Positions 1 to 5,356 of a stretch of 17,687 nt of DNA are shown piece after piece (position 1 is the first letter of the stretch; each line of letters starts with the position of its first letter). Source of the stretch: Clostridia bacterium. GTDB lineage: Bacteria; Bacillota; Clostridia; Oscillospirales; Acutalibacteraceae. The DNA lies in NCBI GenBank assembly GCA_900770165.1, contig CAAGJJ010000071.1, positions 1-17,687 of the forward strand, given 5' to 3'. The notes below the pieces were generated by a model. It ran no database searches. It saw nothing but the letters and a program-made list of their open reading frames with translations, and was not told where the DNA came from. The position numbers and the translations under genes are program-made.

Positions 1-12
1 CATAACACATAA

Positions 13-33
13 TTTGAATAGATTTTATTCAAA
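13..33 (-). terminator. Weak A/T hairpin after the DUF2087 gene
   Basis: A 7-bp inverted repeat (TTTGAAT and ATTCAAA, 7-nt loop) lies about 45 bases past the stop codon of the minus-strand gene at 78-650. It could end that transcript, but it is all A/T except one pair and has no clear U-tract, so support is weak. Confidence 0.25.
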
Positions 34-77
34 CTTGTGCTATGACTTTTTCATTTAATTTGATTAGACTATTAGTT

Positions 78-650
78 TTAATACTCAAATAATTTGGCAA
101 TCAACAATTTAAATCTAACTGTATTTTCTGTCTTTGTATTTTTGATTATAAATTCTTCTTCTGAGATAAATGTATAAAAGTTGAAATCTGAAAATTTAAA
201 CTTATTCTTATTCAAATATATTGTCGTTTTATCAAGAATTATTAATTTTGATTTTAGATAGAAATTCAAGTCATAATTCAACAATTTATTTTTATTTCCA
301 TAATTAAAAGTTATTTTTGTATTTTCTGCAAAGTTATTAATTATAAATTTGTATATCTCTTCTTCTGTTGGTATACAAAATTTTTCATGATAGTTGTTTT
401 TCCAATAAGCATACCCATTTCTGTCTCGACAAAGGAAATTAAAATCAATGAGATTTCTCCTTAATAAAGGAAAGTCGTCATAGATTGTTTCTAATACATG
501 ATTTACTTCTCTTTCACTATAAAATTGGTTTTCTTCAAACTGAGCACTCACTTCTTTTAATACCTCTATCTTGTCTTTTTTCTTATGTGGTATTACTCTA
601 AGCCTCAAATTAAAATCATCATAAAAAAAACGTTTTACTCCATTCTCCAT
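78..650 (-). CDS. DUF2087 domain protein with an unrecognised C-terminal half
   Basis: This gene encodes a 190-aa soluble protein. Residues of about 10-82 match the DUF2087 pattern: a basic PHKKKDK start, a helix, YSEREVN, then DDFPLLRRNLIDF and RDRNGYAYW. DUF2087 is common in Firmicutes regulators, often next to a DNA-binding domain, but its biochemical role is not settled. Residues 90-190 are rich in Asn, Lys, Phe and Ile and look like an alpha/beta domain I do not recognise; no helix-turn-helix is obvious. The ATG follows GAGG at a 9-base spacing, and a good promoter lies at 675-703. The next gene upstream also carries DUF2087, so the two may be a regulator and partner that arose by duplication. 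The domain call is firm; the function is unknown. Confidence 0.8.
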   Translation of the reverse strand: MENGVKRFFYDDFNLRLRVIPHKKKDKIEVLKEVSAQFEENQFYSEREVNHVLETIYDDFPLLRRNLIDFNFLCRDRNGYAYWKNNYHEKFCIPTEEEIYKFIINNFAENTKITFNYGNKNKLLNYDLNFYLKSKLIILDKTTIYLNKNKFKFSDFNFYTFISEEEFIIKNTKTENTVRFKLLIAKLFEY

Positions 651-674
651 AATTACATCCTCTTTTATAAAACT

Positions 675-703
675 ATTATACTTTTTGTTTGCTTATTTTA
701 CAA
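675..703 (-). promoter_or_regulatory. Promoter of the 190-aa DUF2087 gene
   Basis: Read on the minus strand, TTGTAA (698-703) and TATAAT (675-680) are separated by 17 bases, with the start codon about 25 bases downstream. The spacer holds one copy of the 13-bp direct repeat listed separately. Confidence 0.65.
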
Positions 704-725
704 CTATTAATATTTTTGTTTGCTT
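682..725 (-). repeat. 13-bp direct repeats flanking the -35 box, possible operator
   Basis: AAGCAAACAAAAA occurs twice, perfectly, on the minus strand (682-694 and 713-725), 31 bp apart, which is about three helical turns. One copy lies in the promoter spacer and the other just upstream of the -35. This placement suits a cooperatively bound repressor, possibly one of the neighbouring DUF2087 proteins; that link is inference. Confidence 0.5.
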
Positions 726-734
726 TTTAAAAAT

Positions 735-771
735 AAAAAAAGCCATACATATCATTATACGATCTGTATGG
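735..771 (-). terminator. Rho-independent terminator of the LuxR/DUF2087 gene
   Basis: On the minus strand CCATACA pairs with TGTATGG. Inner ATC/GAT pairs extend the stem past one mismatch, and CTTTTTTTA follows. It sits about 80 bases after the stop codon of the gene at 850-1581. Confidence 0.65.
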
Positions 772-849
772 ACTTCAAATTTTGCTCACACCTATTCAAT
801 TGTTATTACCATTTATAATACAATCTAAAAATATTCCTTAATCTGTTAA

Positions 850-1581
850 TCATACACATTTATTATATGTTTTACCAAATGCATCTCTAGTAAAAAAACC
901 ATATTCAATTAAACTTCTTCTTAAAGATGCATAATCTTCATAAATATCGATTAAGACATCATTCAATTCTGATTCAGAATATTTACTCTTCTCTAATTGC
1001 TGACAAATTAATCTTAAAACGATAATTTTATACTTTTCTTTTCTCGGTATTAATTTTAATTTTAATGGATCCAATGACTCAAAAAAATCCTGTTTAACCT
1101 TTTCTTCATCTTCTTTTGTGGCTATATATCTTTCATCAACTTGTTTGGCATTACTGTGTATATTCAAAAAAGCGTCATCTGGCTTTTGCTTTAAACTTTT
1201 CATTATAGCTAGATATATTTTACTCTGTTTTTCCTTTTCTCTCAGCGTAAATCTTTGGTAACGTATAGTTGACTCCTTCAATTTCAGTTCATTCGCAATT
1301 TGTTTATCAGAGTAACCTTTATTAATCATATTAATTAAATCGACTTGGTGTTCAGATAATCCATTTTCTTTCTTTGATAAATTCAAAAGCATATTTAAAC
1401 TAGATTCATGTTCTATCAAAATATGTAATTGCATCATTCCTAAAGCTGTATAAAACTTATCATTATAATTATAAATTTCTGTTTTAAAAGTCTTGAAATC
1501 ACAGTATATACATTCATAAGTAAATTCTGTTTCAACATAACCACTTGCTAATTGTTCTACAGTTAAATCTAAGAATTCCAT
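850..1581 (-). CDS. Transcriptional regulator: zinc-finger-like N-terminus, LuxR-type HTH, DUF2087
   Basis: This 243-aa protein shows three parts. Near the N-terminus, C24-x2-C27 and H53-x4-H58 could bind a zinc ion. Residues of about 73-117 form a LuxR/GerE-type helix-turn-helix (LSEHQVDLINMINKGYSDKQ, then IANELKLKESTIRYQ), the usual DNA-binding end of that family. After a charged linker, residues of about 172-238 match DUF2087 (PRKEKYK, YSESELNDVL, YEDYASLRRSLIEYGF). HTH plus DUF2087 is a known Firmicute arrangement. It probably acts as a cytoplasmic one-component regulator, since no receiver or membrane domain is present. The start follows GGGA at about 9 bases and has a promoter at 1609-1636. 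The last residues (RDAFGKTYNKCV) depart from the usual aromatic ending of DUF2087. Target genes are unknown. Confidence 0.82.
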   Translation of the reverse strand: MEFLDLTVEQLASGYVETEFTYECIYCDFKTFKTEIYNYNDKFYTALGMMQLHILIEHESSLNMLLNLSKKENGLSEHQVDLINMINKGYSDKQIANELKLKESTIRYQRFTLREKEKQSKIYLAIMKSLKQKPDDAFLNIHSNAKQVDERYIATKEDEEKVKQDFFESLDPLKLKLIPRKEKYKIIVLRLICQQLEKSKYSESELNDVLIDIYEDYASLRRSLIEYGFFTRDAFGKTYNKCV

Positions 1582-1608
1582 ATCTCATTCCCATTCCTTT
1601 TTACAATA

Positions 1609-1636
1609 AGTATACCATATCGCTTATCTTTCACAA
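1609..1636 (-). promoter_or_regulatory. Promoter of the LuxR/DUF2087 gene
   Basis: Minus-strand TTGTGA (1631-1636) and TATACT (1609-1614) have a 16-base spacer, with the ATG about 28 bases downstream. The rest of the 1637-1850 stretch holds no gene I can support, only the short repeats listed separately. Confidence 0.6.
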
Positions 1637-1711
1637 TTTAATACAAGCCAAAACTAGTAATAAATCACTTCTTGGCCGATTTTATTAAAAATAATCACAT
1701 ACTGACTTTAT

Positions 1712-1734
1712 TGCAAAATTTTATCAAAAAATTT
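1712..1734. repeat. 23-bp dispersed repeat, copy 1
   Basis: The block starting TGCAAAATTTTATC is identical to 5206-5228, and weaker similarity continues for about 10 bases. It contains two AAAATTTT blocks four bases apart that could form an A/T hairpin. No function is evident. Confidence 0.55.
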
Positions 1735-1855
1735 TCAAGAGCAGATAAAAGTCTTAGAATTTTATGCATTTTCTTGAATTATTGCACCTTTATATAAAGT
1801 AGAAGCAACAATATAATCCACTCTAAACAAAATCGCTTTTCCATTCCAACTAAGA

Positions 1856-1905
1856 CCACCATTTGTCAAAGATTGCACCTAGCATTTGCCAGGTGCTTTT
1901 TTTAT
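1856..1905. repeat. 50-bp dispersed repeat with plus-strand terminator, copy 1
   Basis: This stretch matches 9493-9542 at 49 of 50 positions. It contains GCACCT (1875-1880) and AGGTGC (1891-1896) followed by seven Ts (1897-1903), a convincing intrinsic terminator for plus-strand transcription. No plus-strand gene ends here, so the transcript it stops may be a small RNA. Read on the minus strand the hairpin would lie in a 5' leader, as at the second copy. Confidence 0.65.
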
Positions 1906-1917
1906 GCCTTATTTTCT

Positions 1918-2227
1918 ACTTAAACCAAAGTTACGAAAGAGTATCACCGCAACAAGTGATACTCTTTTATTGAGAAATCTAAAATTATACAAAAGAATCA
2001 ATAATAATCGGATTAATGTGCATCAGGAAAATCATTTTTGAATTTGCCACCATAATGATTGTTCTTATAGTTTCTAATATATAGTAATAAAACCATTATC
2101 ACTAAAACAATTCCACAGATGGCATACATTGTAGTTGTATTTAAATTATAGAATAAATAACAGATTACTGTCCCAATAATAATCAATAATCCTATGATTA
2201 CTAAAAATGTATCCACATATTTTTTCA
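1918..2227 (-). repeat. Duplicated segment, copy 1 (71-aa membrane-protein gene plus terminator)
   Basis: About 310 bp are closely similar to 6870-7183. The segment spans the small membrane-protein gene, its downstream spacer and the terminator hairpin. Similarity ends abruptly at the start codon (minus-strand GAAAAAATATGTGGAT in both), so the N-termini and upstream sequences differ. This fits duplication of the gene body followed by divergence. Confidence 0.8.
1936..1967. terminator. Bidirectional terminator after the 71-aa gene
   Basis: A perfect 12-bp stem (AAAGAGTATCAC with GTGATACTCTTT) and an 8-nt loop lie about 45 bases after the stop codon at 2013. The U-run is better on the plus strand, but the stem should also stop minus-strand transcription. 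An identical stem occurs at 6888-6919. Confidence 0.7.
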
Positions 2228-2228
2228 T
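2013..2228 (-). CDS. Small two-helix membrane protein (71 aa)
   Basis: The protein has two hydrophobic helices, about residues 8-27 (FLVIIGLLIIIGTVICYLF) and 34-51 (MYAICGIVLVIMVLLLYI), joined by a short NLNTTT loop. A basic and polar tail (RNYKNNHYGGKFKNDFPDAH) should face the cytoplasm. No family is recognised. The ATG follows GAGGG at about 9 bases. A near-identical but frameshifted copy lies at 6834-7283, and conservation of the protein sequence between copies argues that it is a real gene. It is downstream of the 54-aa and 130-aa membrane-protein genes on the same strand, possibly one transcription unit, and is followed by a strong hairpin. Confidence 0.75.
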   Translation of the reverse strand: MKKYVDTFLVIIGLLIIIGTVICYLFYNLNTTTMYAICGIVLVIMVLLLYIRNYKNNHYGGKFKNDFPDAH

Positions 2229-2349
2229 TTTTTACACCCTCTTTCTTATTATAAATAATATTATCTCGCTTGAATAGTTACATCGCTATACTACAATCTC
2301 CAAATTATTCGCTTCTCCACCTGTTTCTACTGTTTTTCCCGTCATTAAA

Positions 2350-2514
2350 TCAGGTATTACGCTGAACAAAAAATAAGACAATTATTATAGTAACTACGAG
2401 AATCCCTACGACCAATTTGTATTTAGCATAGTCTTTCATTCCTGTGTTCACATCATTTAATTTTCGATTATCTTCATTCAATTTATCAATCATCTTTCTT
2501 TGTTCGTCTGTCAT
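2350..2514 (-). CDS. Small coiled-coil/membrane-anchor protein (54 aa), probably frameshifted
   Basis: The start is well supported: AGGAGG lies about 8 bases before an ATG. The predicted peptide has a charged helical N-terminus (MTDEQRKMIDKLNEDNRKLN) and one transmembrane helix of about residues 34-50 (LVVGILVVTIIIVLFF), then stops after RNT. A run of six Ts at codons 47-49 precedes the stop. Removing one T opens a frame that runs to 2286, ending LMTGKTVETGGEANNLEIVV, a sensible polar tail, for a 75-aa product. Either the gene is truncated by an indel or the T-run allows slippage. A charged helix before a single membrane helix recalls small phage holin-associated or anchor proteins, but I recognise no family. 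Confidence 0.6.
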   Translation of the reverse strand: MTDEQRKMIDKLNEDNRKLNDVNTGMKDYAKYKLVVGILVVTIIIVLFFVQRNT

Positions 2515-2576
2515 ATACCACACCTCCTCTATTCACTATCATGACAACATCAACCAATGCAACCTGATCACGATCT

Positions 2577-2619
2577 AATAAACATGGTCTAGCAACATCT
2601 GTCATACGACTTGTTTATT
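2577..2619. terminator. Long-loop inverted repeat after the 130-aa gene
   Basis: AATAAACA (2577-2584) pairs with TGTTTATT (2612-2619) across a 27-base loop, just after the stop at 2624. It may weakly separate the 130-aa gene from the 54-aa gene, but the loop is long and there is no clean U-tract. Confidence 0.25.
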
Positions 2620-2623
2620 AAAA

Positions 2624-3016
2624 TCATAACTTTCTAAGTTTTAATGTTCTTTTAATCACAATCAACATAATACAGATACCAATAAGTGCTAAGATTATCA
2701 TCGGTACAACATTATAATCATAAAAAGCAAAGTAACAAATACTAATCAGAACCAAGACCAATAACTTTATATATCCAAAAATCGCATTTTCATCCGTAAA
2801 TTGCCAAATATAAAATATTGATATTTTGGTATAAGCAATATGTTTTTTACAGAAATCGAAAAATAAACAATTAATAATGAATATTGTCAATATGAGAAAC
2901 AAAAATTTAGTGTGATTATGACAACTGAATAAATCAATTAAAAGTATAATCAAATCCATTATTAAAAATAATATTGTATATCTATTTAGTCTTTTCGATA
3001 AATTTTCGCATCTCAT
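2624..3016 (-). CDS. Multi-pass membrane protein of unknown function (130 aa)
   Basis: The protein is almost entirely hydrophobic, with about four helices: residues 14-30 (ILFLIMDLIILLIDLF), 37-55 (KFLFLILTIFIINCLFFDF), 82-100 (YIKLLVLVLISICYFAFY) and 103-122 (VVPMIILALIGICIMLIVI). It starts with a short basic segment and ends in a basic tail (KRTLKLRKL). AGGAGG lies 10 bases before the ATG. A promoter at 3152-3179 with an embedded palindrome faces this gene, leaving a leader of about 130 bases that also holds a 10-bp ACATGCATGT palindrome (3090-3099). It is divergent from the BlaI/M56 operon. I do not recognise a family. Confidence 0.65.
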   Translation of the reverse strand: MRCENLSKRLNRYTILFLIMDLIILLIDLFSCHNHTKFLFLILTIFIINCLFFDFCKKHIAYTKISIFYIWQFTDENAIFGYIKLLVLVLISICYFAFYDYNVVPMIILALIGICIMLIVIKRTLKLRKL

Positions 3017-3151
3017 CTTTAGAACATCCTCCTATAATCTGATTTAGTATTTCATTTTAAATATGGATTCTTTTGCATATTTTGGAATAACATGCATGTA
3101 CAGTAACAAGTAAGCAAAATAACTAATTACTATTTTCATATATTTTGTTCT

Positions 3152-3179
3152 TTTATAGATAGCGCTATCTCTAATTCAA
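3152..3179 (-). promoter_or_regulatory. Divergent promoter toward the small membrane-protein genes
   Basis: Minus-strand TTGAAT (3174-3179) and TATAAA (3152-3157) are separated by 16 bases. The spacer is largely occupied by a perfect 14-bp palindrome. Confidence 0.55.
3157..3170. promoter_or_regulatory. Perfect 14-bp palindrome, probable operator
   Basis: AGATAGCGCTATCT is perfectly self-complementary and lies between the -35 and -10 boxes of the minus-strand promoter. That is a classic repressor position. The adjacent BlaI-type repressor is an obvious candidate, but the site lacks the TACA/TGTA core typical of BlaI and MecI operators, so the link is inference. Confidence 0.55.
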
Positions 3180-3263
3180 ATATAATATAGAATTTAGAAA
3201 AACACAATCGTTATTTTTATAAAGAGTGTTAAAATCAATAAATGATATTATTTATGAAAGTTT

Positions 3264-3292
3264 TTGTGTAAATACATACGAGTTGCTATAAT
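3264..3292 (+). promoter_or_regulatory. Promoter of the BlaI-like/M56 operon, with a small dyad in the spacer
   Basis: TTGTGT (3264-3269) and TATAAT (3287-3292) are 17 bases apart; the ribosome binding site and ATG follow within 25 bases. The dyad TGTA-AA-TACA (3267-3276) overlaps the -35 and could bind the BlaI-type repressor for autoregulation, as is known for BlaI and MecI. Its half-sites are in the opposite order to the usual TACA...TGTA. Confidence 0.6.
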
Positions 3293-3314
3293 GAATTTAG
3301 ACGGAGGAACTTAC

Positions 3315-3680
3315 ATGAAATACATTCAATTTACTAAGAAGGAAAATGAGATCATGGATATCTTATGGAAGCATGATATTGCAATGTCTGCAAATGACAT
3401 TAAATTAGCTTCCAAAAATTTGAGTATCAATACGATTCAGCAAACGCTACAAAAATTATTGGAGATAAAATATATCAAAGTAGCAGGAATTGGACAGAAC
3501 AAGAAGGCAATCACAAGATTATATAGACCAGTTATATCCGAAGCTCAATATGTGAATTCATTTATTGGCGAAGATACACGAGCAAAAATTTCAGCTTATT
3601 TTGTTGAACACACAAATGATTTAGAGATGATTGAACAATTAAAGAAATTGATTCAAGAAAAAGAGAAAGAGTTAAAATAA
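3315..3680 (+). CDS. BlaI/MecI-family winged-helix repressor
   Basis: This 121-aa protein has the BlaI/MecI/CopY layout. The N-terminal winged helix begins FTKKENEIMDILWKHDIAMS and continues through INTIQQTLQKLLEIKYIKVA; a C-terminal helical region (about 75-121) serves for dimerisation. Such repressors bind a dyad as dimers and are inactivated by proteolysis when a partner BlaR1-type M56 protease senses a signal. I chose the ATG at 3315 because GGAGG lies 8 bases before it. An in-frame ATG at 3264 would add 17 residues but lies within the promoter. The stop codon overlaps the ATG of the M56 gene (TAATG), so the two are translationally coupled. There is no beta-lactamase or PBP gene nearby, so the regulated trait is probably not beta-lactam resistance. 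Confidence 0.88.
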   Translation: MKYIQFTKKENEIMDILWKHDIAMSANDIKLASKNLSINTIQQTLQKLLEIKYIKVAGIGQNKKAITRLYRPVISEAQYVNSFIGEDTRAKISAYFVEHTNDLEMIEQLKKLIQEKEKELK

Positions 3681-4777
3681 TGCGATTTTCTGCATCATCT
3701 CTTTTCATTACTTTATGCATCAGTTTTTTATTAATTCTTCTGTTAGACATATTACTTTCATACAAGAAAAGTTACAAATTATTTCGGACAGATTTTATTA
3801 CAGTGTTAATCGTTGTTGTCGTAATAAGAATGTTTGTGCCACTTGAATTCAAATTTACTAAAACCATTATAGTGCCCACAATCATGAATCCAATCATTGT
3901 ACTGTTACAATACAAAATTTATGCAAATGTGCAAGTATATCAATTCTTATTATTGGTTTGGGCATTAGGAATTATATGGAATCTGATTAAATGGATTCGC
4001 GCAATTCAAATTACTAAAGACATGTACAAACGTATTGAAAACCATTCAGAACATTATCATATAAAAGATTTTATTAATAACTATCAAGAAGAAAATTATG
4101 TGGTGTTAAAAACAAACTATGTTTCTTCCCCTATGGTCATGGGCTTTAACAAAACTATATTGATACCAGACGTATATCTTTCACAAGAAAATTTAAAGAA
4201 TGTATTACTTCATGAAACATGGCACATTAAAAATCATGATGTGTACACTAAACAGATTATAAATCTGTTAGTTATCATGTATTGGTGGTTTATTCCAGTA
4301 TATAGATTAAGAGACAAAATTGATTTATTTTTGGAAATGCGTGTAGACAATCAAACAACGAATCCATTTTCTAAAGAGGAAGTAATGAAATATATGCATA
4401 CGCTAATAGAAATCCAAAAAAACATTCAAGGTAGAAATGAATTTAAGAGACAATCTACACATTTTATGATTCAAGATAATGCACATGTGTTAGAATATCG
4501 CATAAATTATTTGATGGATGGAATGTATCGAAAAAAAACGAGCAAAATTCTAATGATTGTCGTATTAGCTCTTCCATTACTTACAAATAGCATTATTTTG
4601 GAGTCTGCATTTGAACCTCCAAACAATGAGGATATGTATGATCAATCAGATATAGATAAGGGATATATTATTAAACATAAAGATGGAACATATGAATTAG
4701 TATTTGGCAAACTGCGTGTTGAAATATCAAATCCAAAAATTGAATGTTTTAAGGATGTTCCGATTGTAGCGGAGTAA
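3680..4777 (+). CDS. M56-family (BlaR1-like) membrane metalloprotease without penicillin-sensor domain
   Basis: This 365-aa polytopic protein has hydrophobic helices at about 7-27, 39-55, 63-78, 88-105, 193-210 and 289-307. The HEXXH zinc motif is H178-E-T-W-H182, and E219 in FLEMRVDN is the likely third ligand, as in M56 peptidases. BlaR1 proteins continue for about 250 residues into an extracellular penicillin-binding sensor. Here only about 55 residues follow the last helix (DKGYIIKHKDGTYELVFGK and onward), so the signal must be sensed by the tail, the loops or a partner. It should cleave, or trigger cleavage of, the co-encoded BlaI-like repressor at the membrane. It overlaps that gene by one base and is followed 7 bases later by the start of a small exported-protein gene. 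Family assignment is firm; the ligand is unknown. Confidence 0.85.
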   Translation: MRFSASSLFITLCISFLLILLLDILLSYKKSYKLFRTDFITVLIVVVVIRMFVPLEFKFTKTIIVPTIMNPIIVLLQYKIYANVQVYQFLLLVWALGIIWNLIKWIRAIQITKDMYKRIENHSEHYHIKDFINNYQEENYVVLKTNYVSSPMVMGFNKTILIPDVYLSQENLKNVLLHETWHIKNHDVYTKQIINLLVIMYWWFIPVYRLRDKIDLFLEMRVDNQTTNPFSKEEVMKYMHTLIEIQKNIQGRNEFKRQSTHFMIQDNAHVLEYRINYLMDGMYRKKTSKILMIVVLALPLLTNSIILESAFEPPNNEDMYDQSDIDKGYIIKHKDGTYELVFGKLRVEISNPKIECFKDVPIVAE

Positions 4778-4784
4778 ATAATTT

Positions 4785-4993
4785 ATGAAAAAAAATAATG
4801 ATTATGTTAGTATTGATTATATCAATAAGCATAATAACACCTGTTTTAGCAAATGAAACTGAAGTCACTACAGATATTTCCATACAAAGAGAAACTGGTC
4901 TGTTAATTCAAAGATATAAACGGAAGATTGTATAAAAAATTATGGAATCAAACATTGAATAAATGGGTTGAATACCATTGGATTCCTTATTAG
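4785..4993 (+). pseudogene. Frameshifted gene for a small exported protein, third gene of the BlaI/M56 operon
   Basis: GGAG lies 10 bases before the ATG at 4785, but after an A8 tract that frame stops within 24 codons. Dropping one A gives MKKIMIMLVLIISISIITPV followed by LANETEV, a textbook signal peptide with a probable cleavage after VLA. That frame can also start at ATG 4798 and ends at 4935 after 45 codons. A second one-base slip near 4915-4920 restores a tail NGRLYKKLWNQTLNKWVEYH then WIPY, stopping at 4993. The ancestral product was thus a secreted or wall-associated protein of roughly 70 residues. Its place right after the protease suggests it is a partner or target of the sensor system. 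Two slips in A-runs suggest decay, phase variation or sequencing error; which one cannot be told here. Confidence 0.6.
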
Positions 4994-5072
4994 TAAATTT
5001 AAAATAGTCTTTTAATATCTTTGTATAGGTGGGAATTGGCATAAGTTTACTGCTTATGTATATATTCAAATT

Positions 5073-5125
5073 GGTATCCCTCTCCGTCTTTAAACAACGG
5101 AGTCTTGGATACCTTTTTATTTTTT
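5073..5125 (+). terminator. Terminator of the BlaI/M56 operon
   Basis: A two-part stem, GGTATCC/GGATACC enclosing CTCCGT/ACGGAG, is followed by TTTTTATTTTTT. The stretch 4994-5356 holds no gene I can support, only this terminator, a short CATAAG/CTTATG hairpin (5040-5058), a dispersed repeat and a second terminator. Confidence 0.85.
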
Positions 5126-5205
5126 AATCATATGCATTCAATTTATAACTTTCTTTGAAAAGTAAATCCATCAGATAATCACAATCCATTTCATACTAAA
5201 TTAAA

Positions 5206-5228
5206 TGCAAAATTTTATCAAAAAATTT
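5206..5228. repeat. 23-bp dispersed repeat, copy 2
   Basis: This block is identical to 1712-1734. Here it lies just upstream of the bidirectional terminator at 5241-5271, whereas copy 1 is followed by unrelated sequence. Confidence 0.55.
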
Positions 5229-5240
5229 CCAAAGCATATT

Positions 5241-5271
5241 AAAAACGGATAGTAAATTATCCGCTTTTTTT
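5241..5271. terminator. Bidirectional terminator between convergent genes
   Basis: CGGATA (5246-5251) pairs with TATCCG (5258-5263), with five As on the left and CTTTTTTT on the right. It can therefore end plus-strand transcription from the M56 operon and minus-strand transcription from the AlbA_2 gene. Confidence 0.75.
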
Positions 5272-5356
5272 CATCGATTTCGATTGTTTTTATTTTCCTC
5301 TAAATCCATTGCTTCTAACTGAATTCACAACAAAAGAATTTCTTCTTACCTATATT

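Noticed and set aside
2486..2605. 39-codon minus-strand frame overlapping the 54-aa gene
   Set aside because: It has no ribosome binding site and overlaps a better-supported gene with a strong AGGAGG.
3562..3765. 67-codon minus-strand frame across the BlaI/M56 junction
   Set aside because: It is antisense to two coupled, recognised genes and has no domain or ribosome binding site.
3680..4777. Calling the M56 gene a beta-lactam sensor BlaR1 or MecR1
   Set aside because: The penicillin-binding sensor domain is absent and no beta-lactamase or PBP2a gene is nearby.
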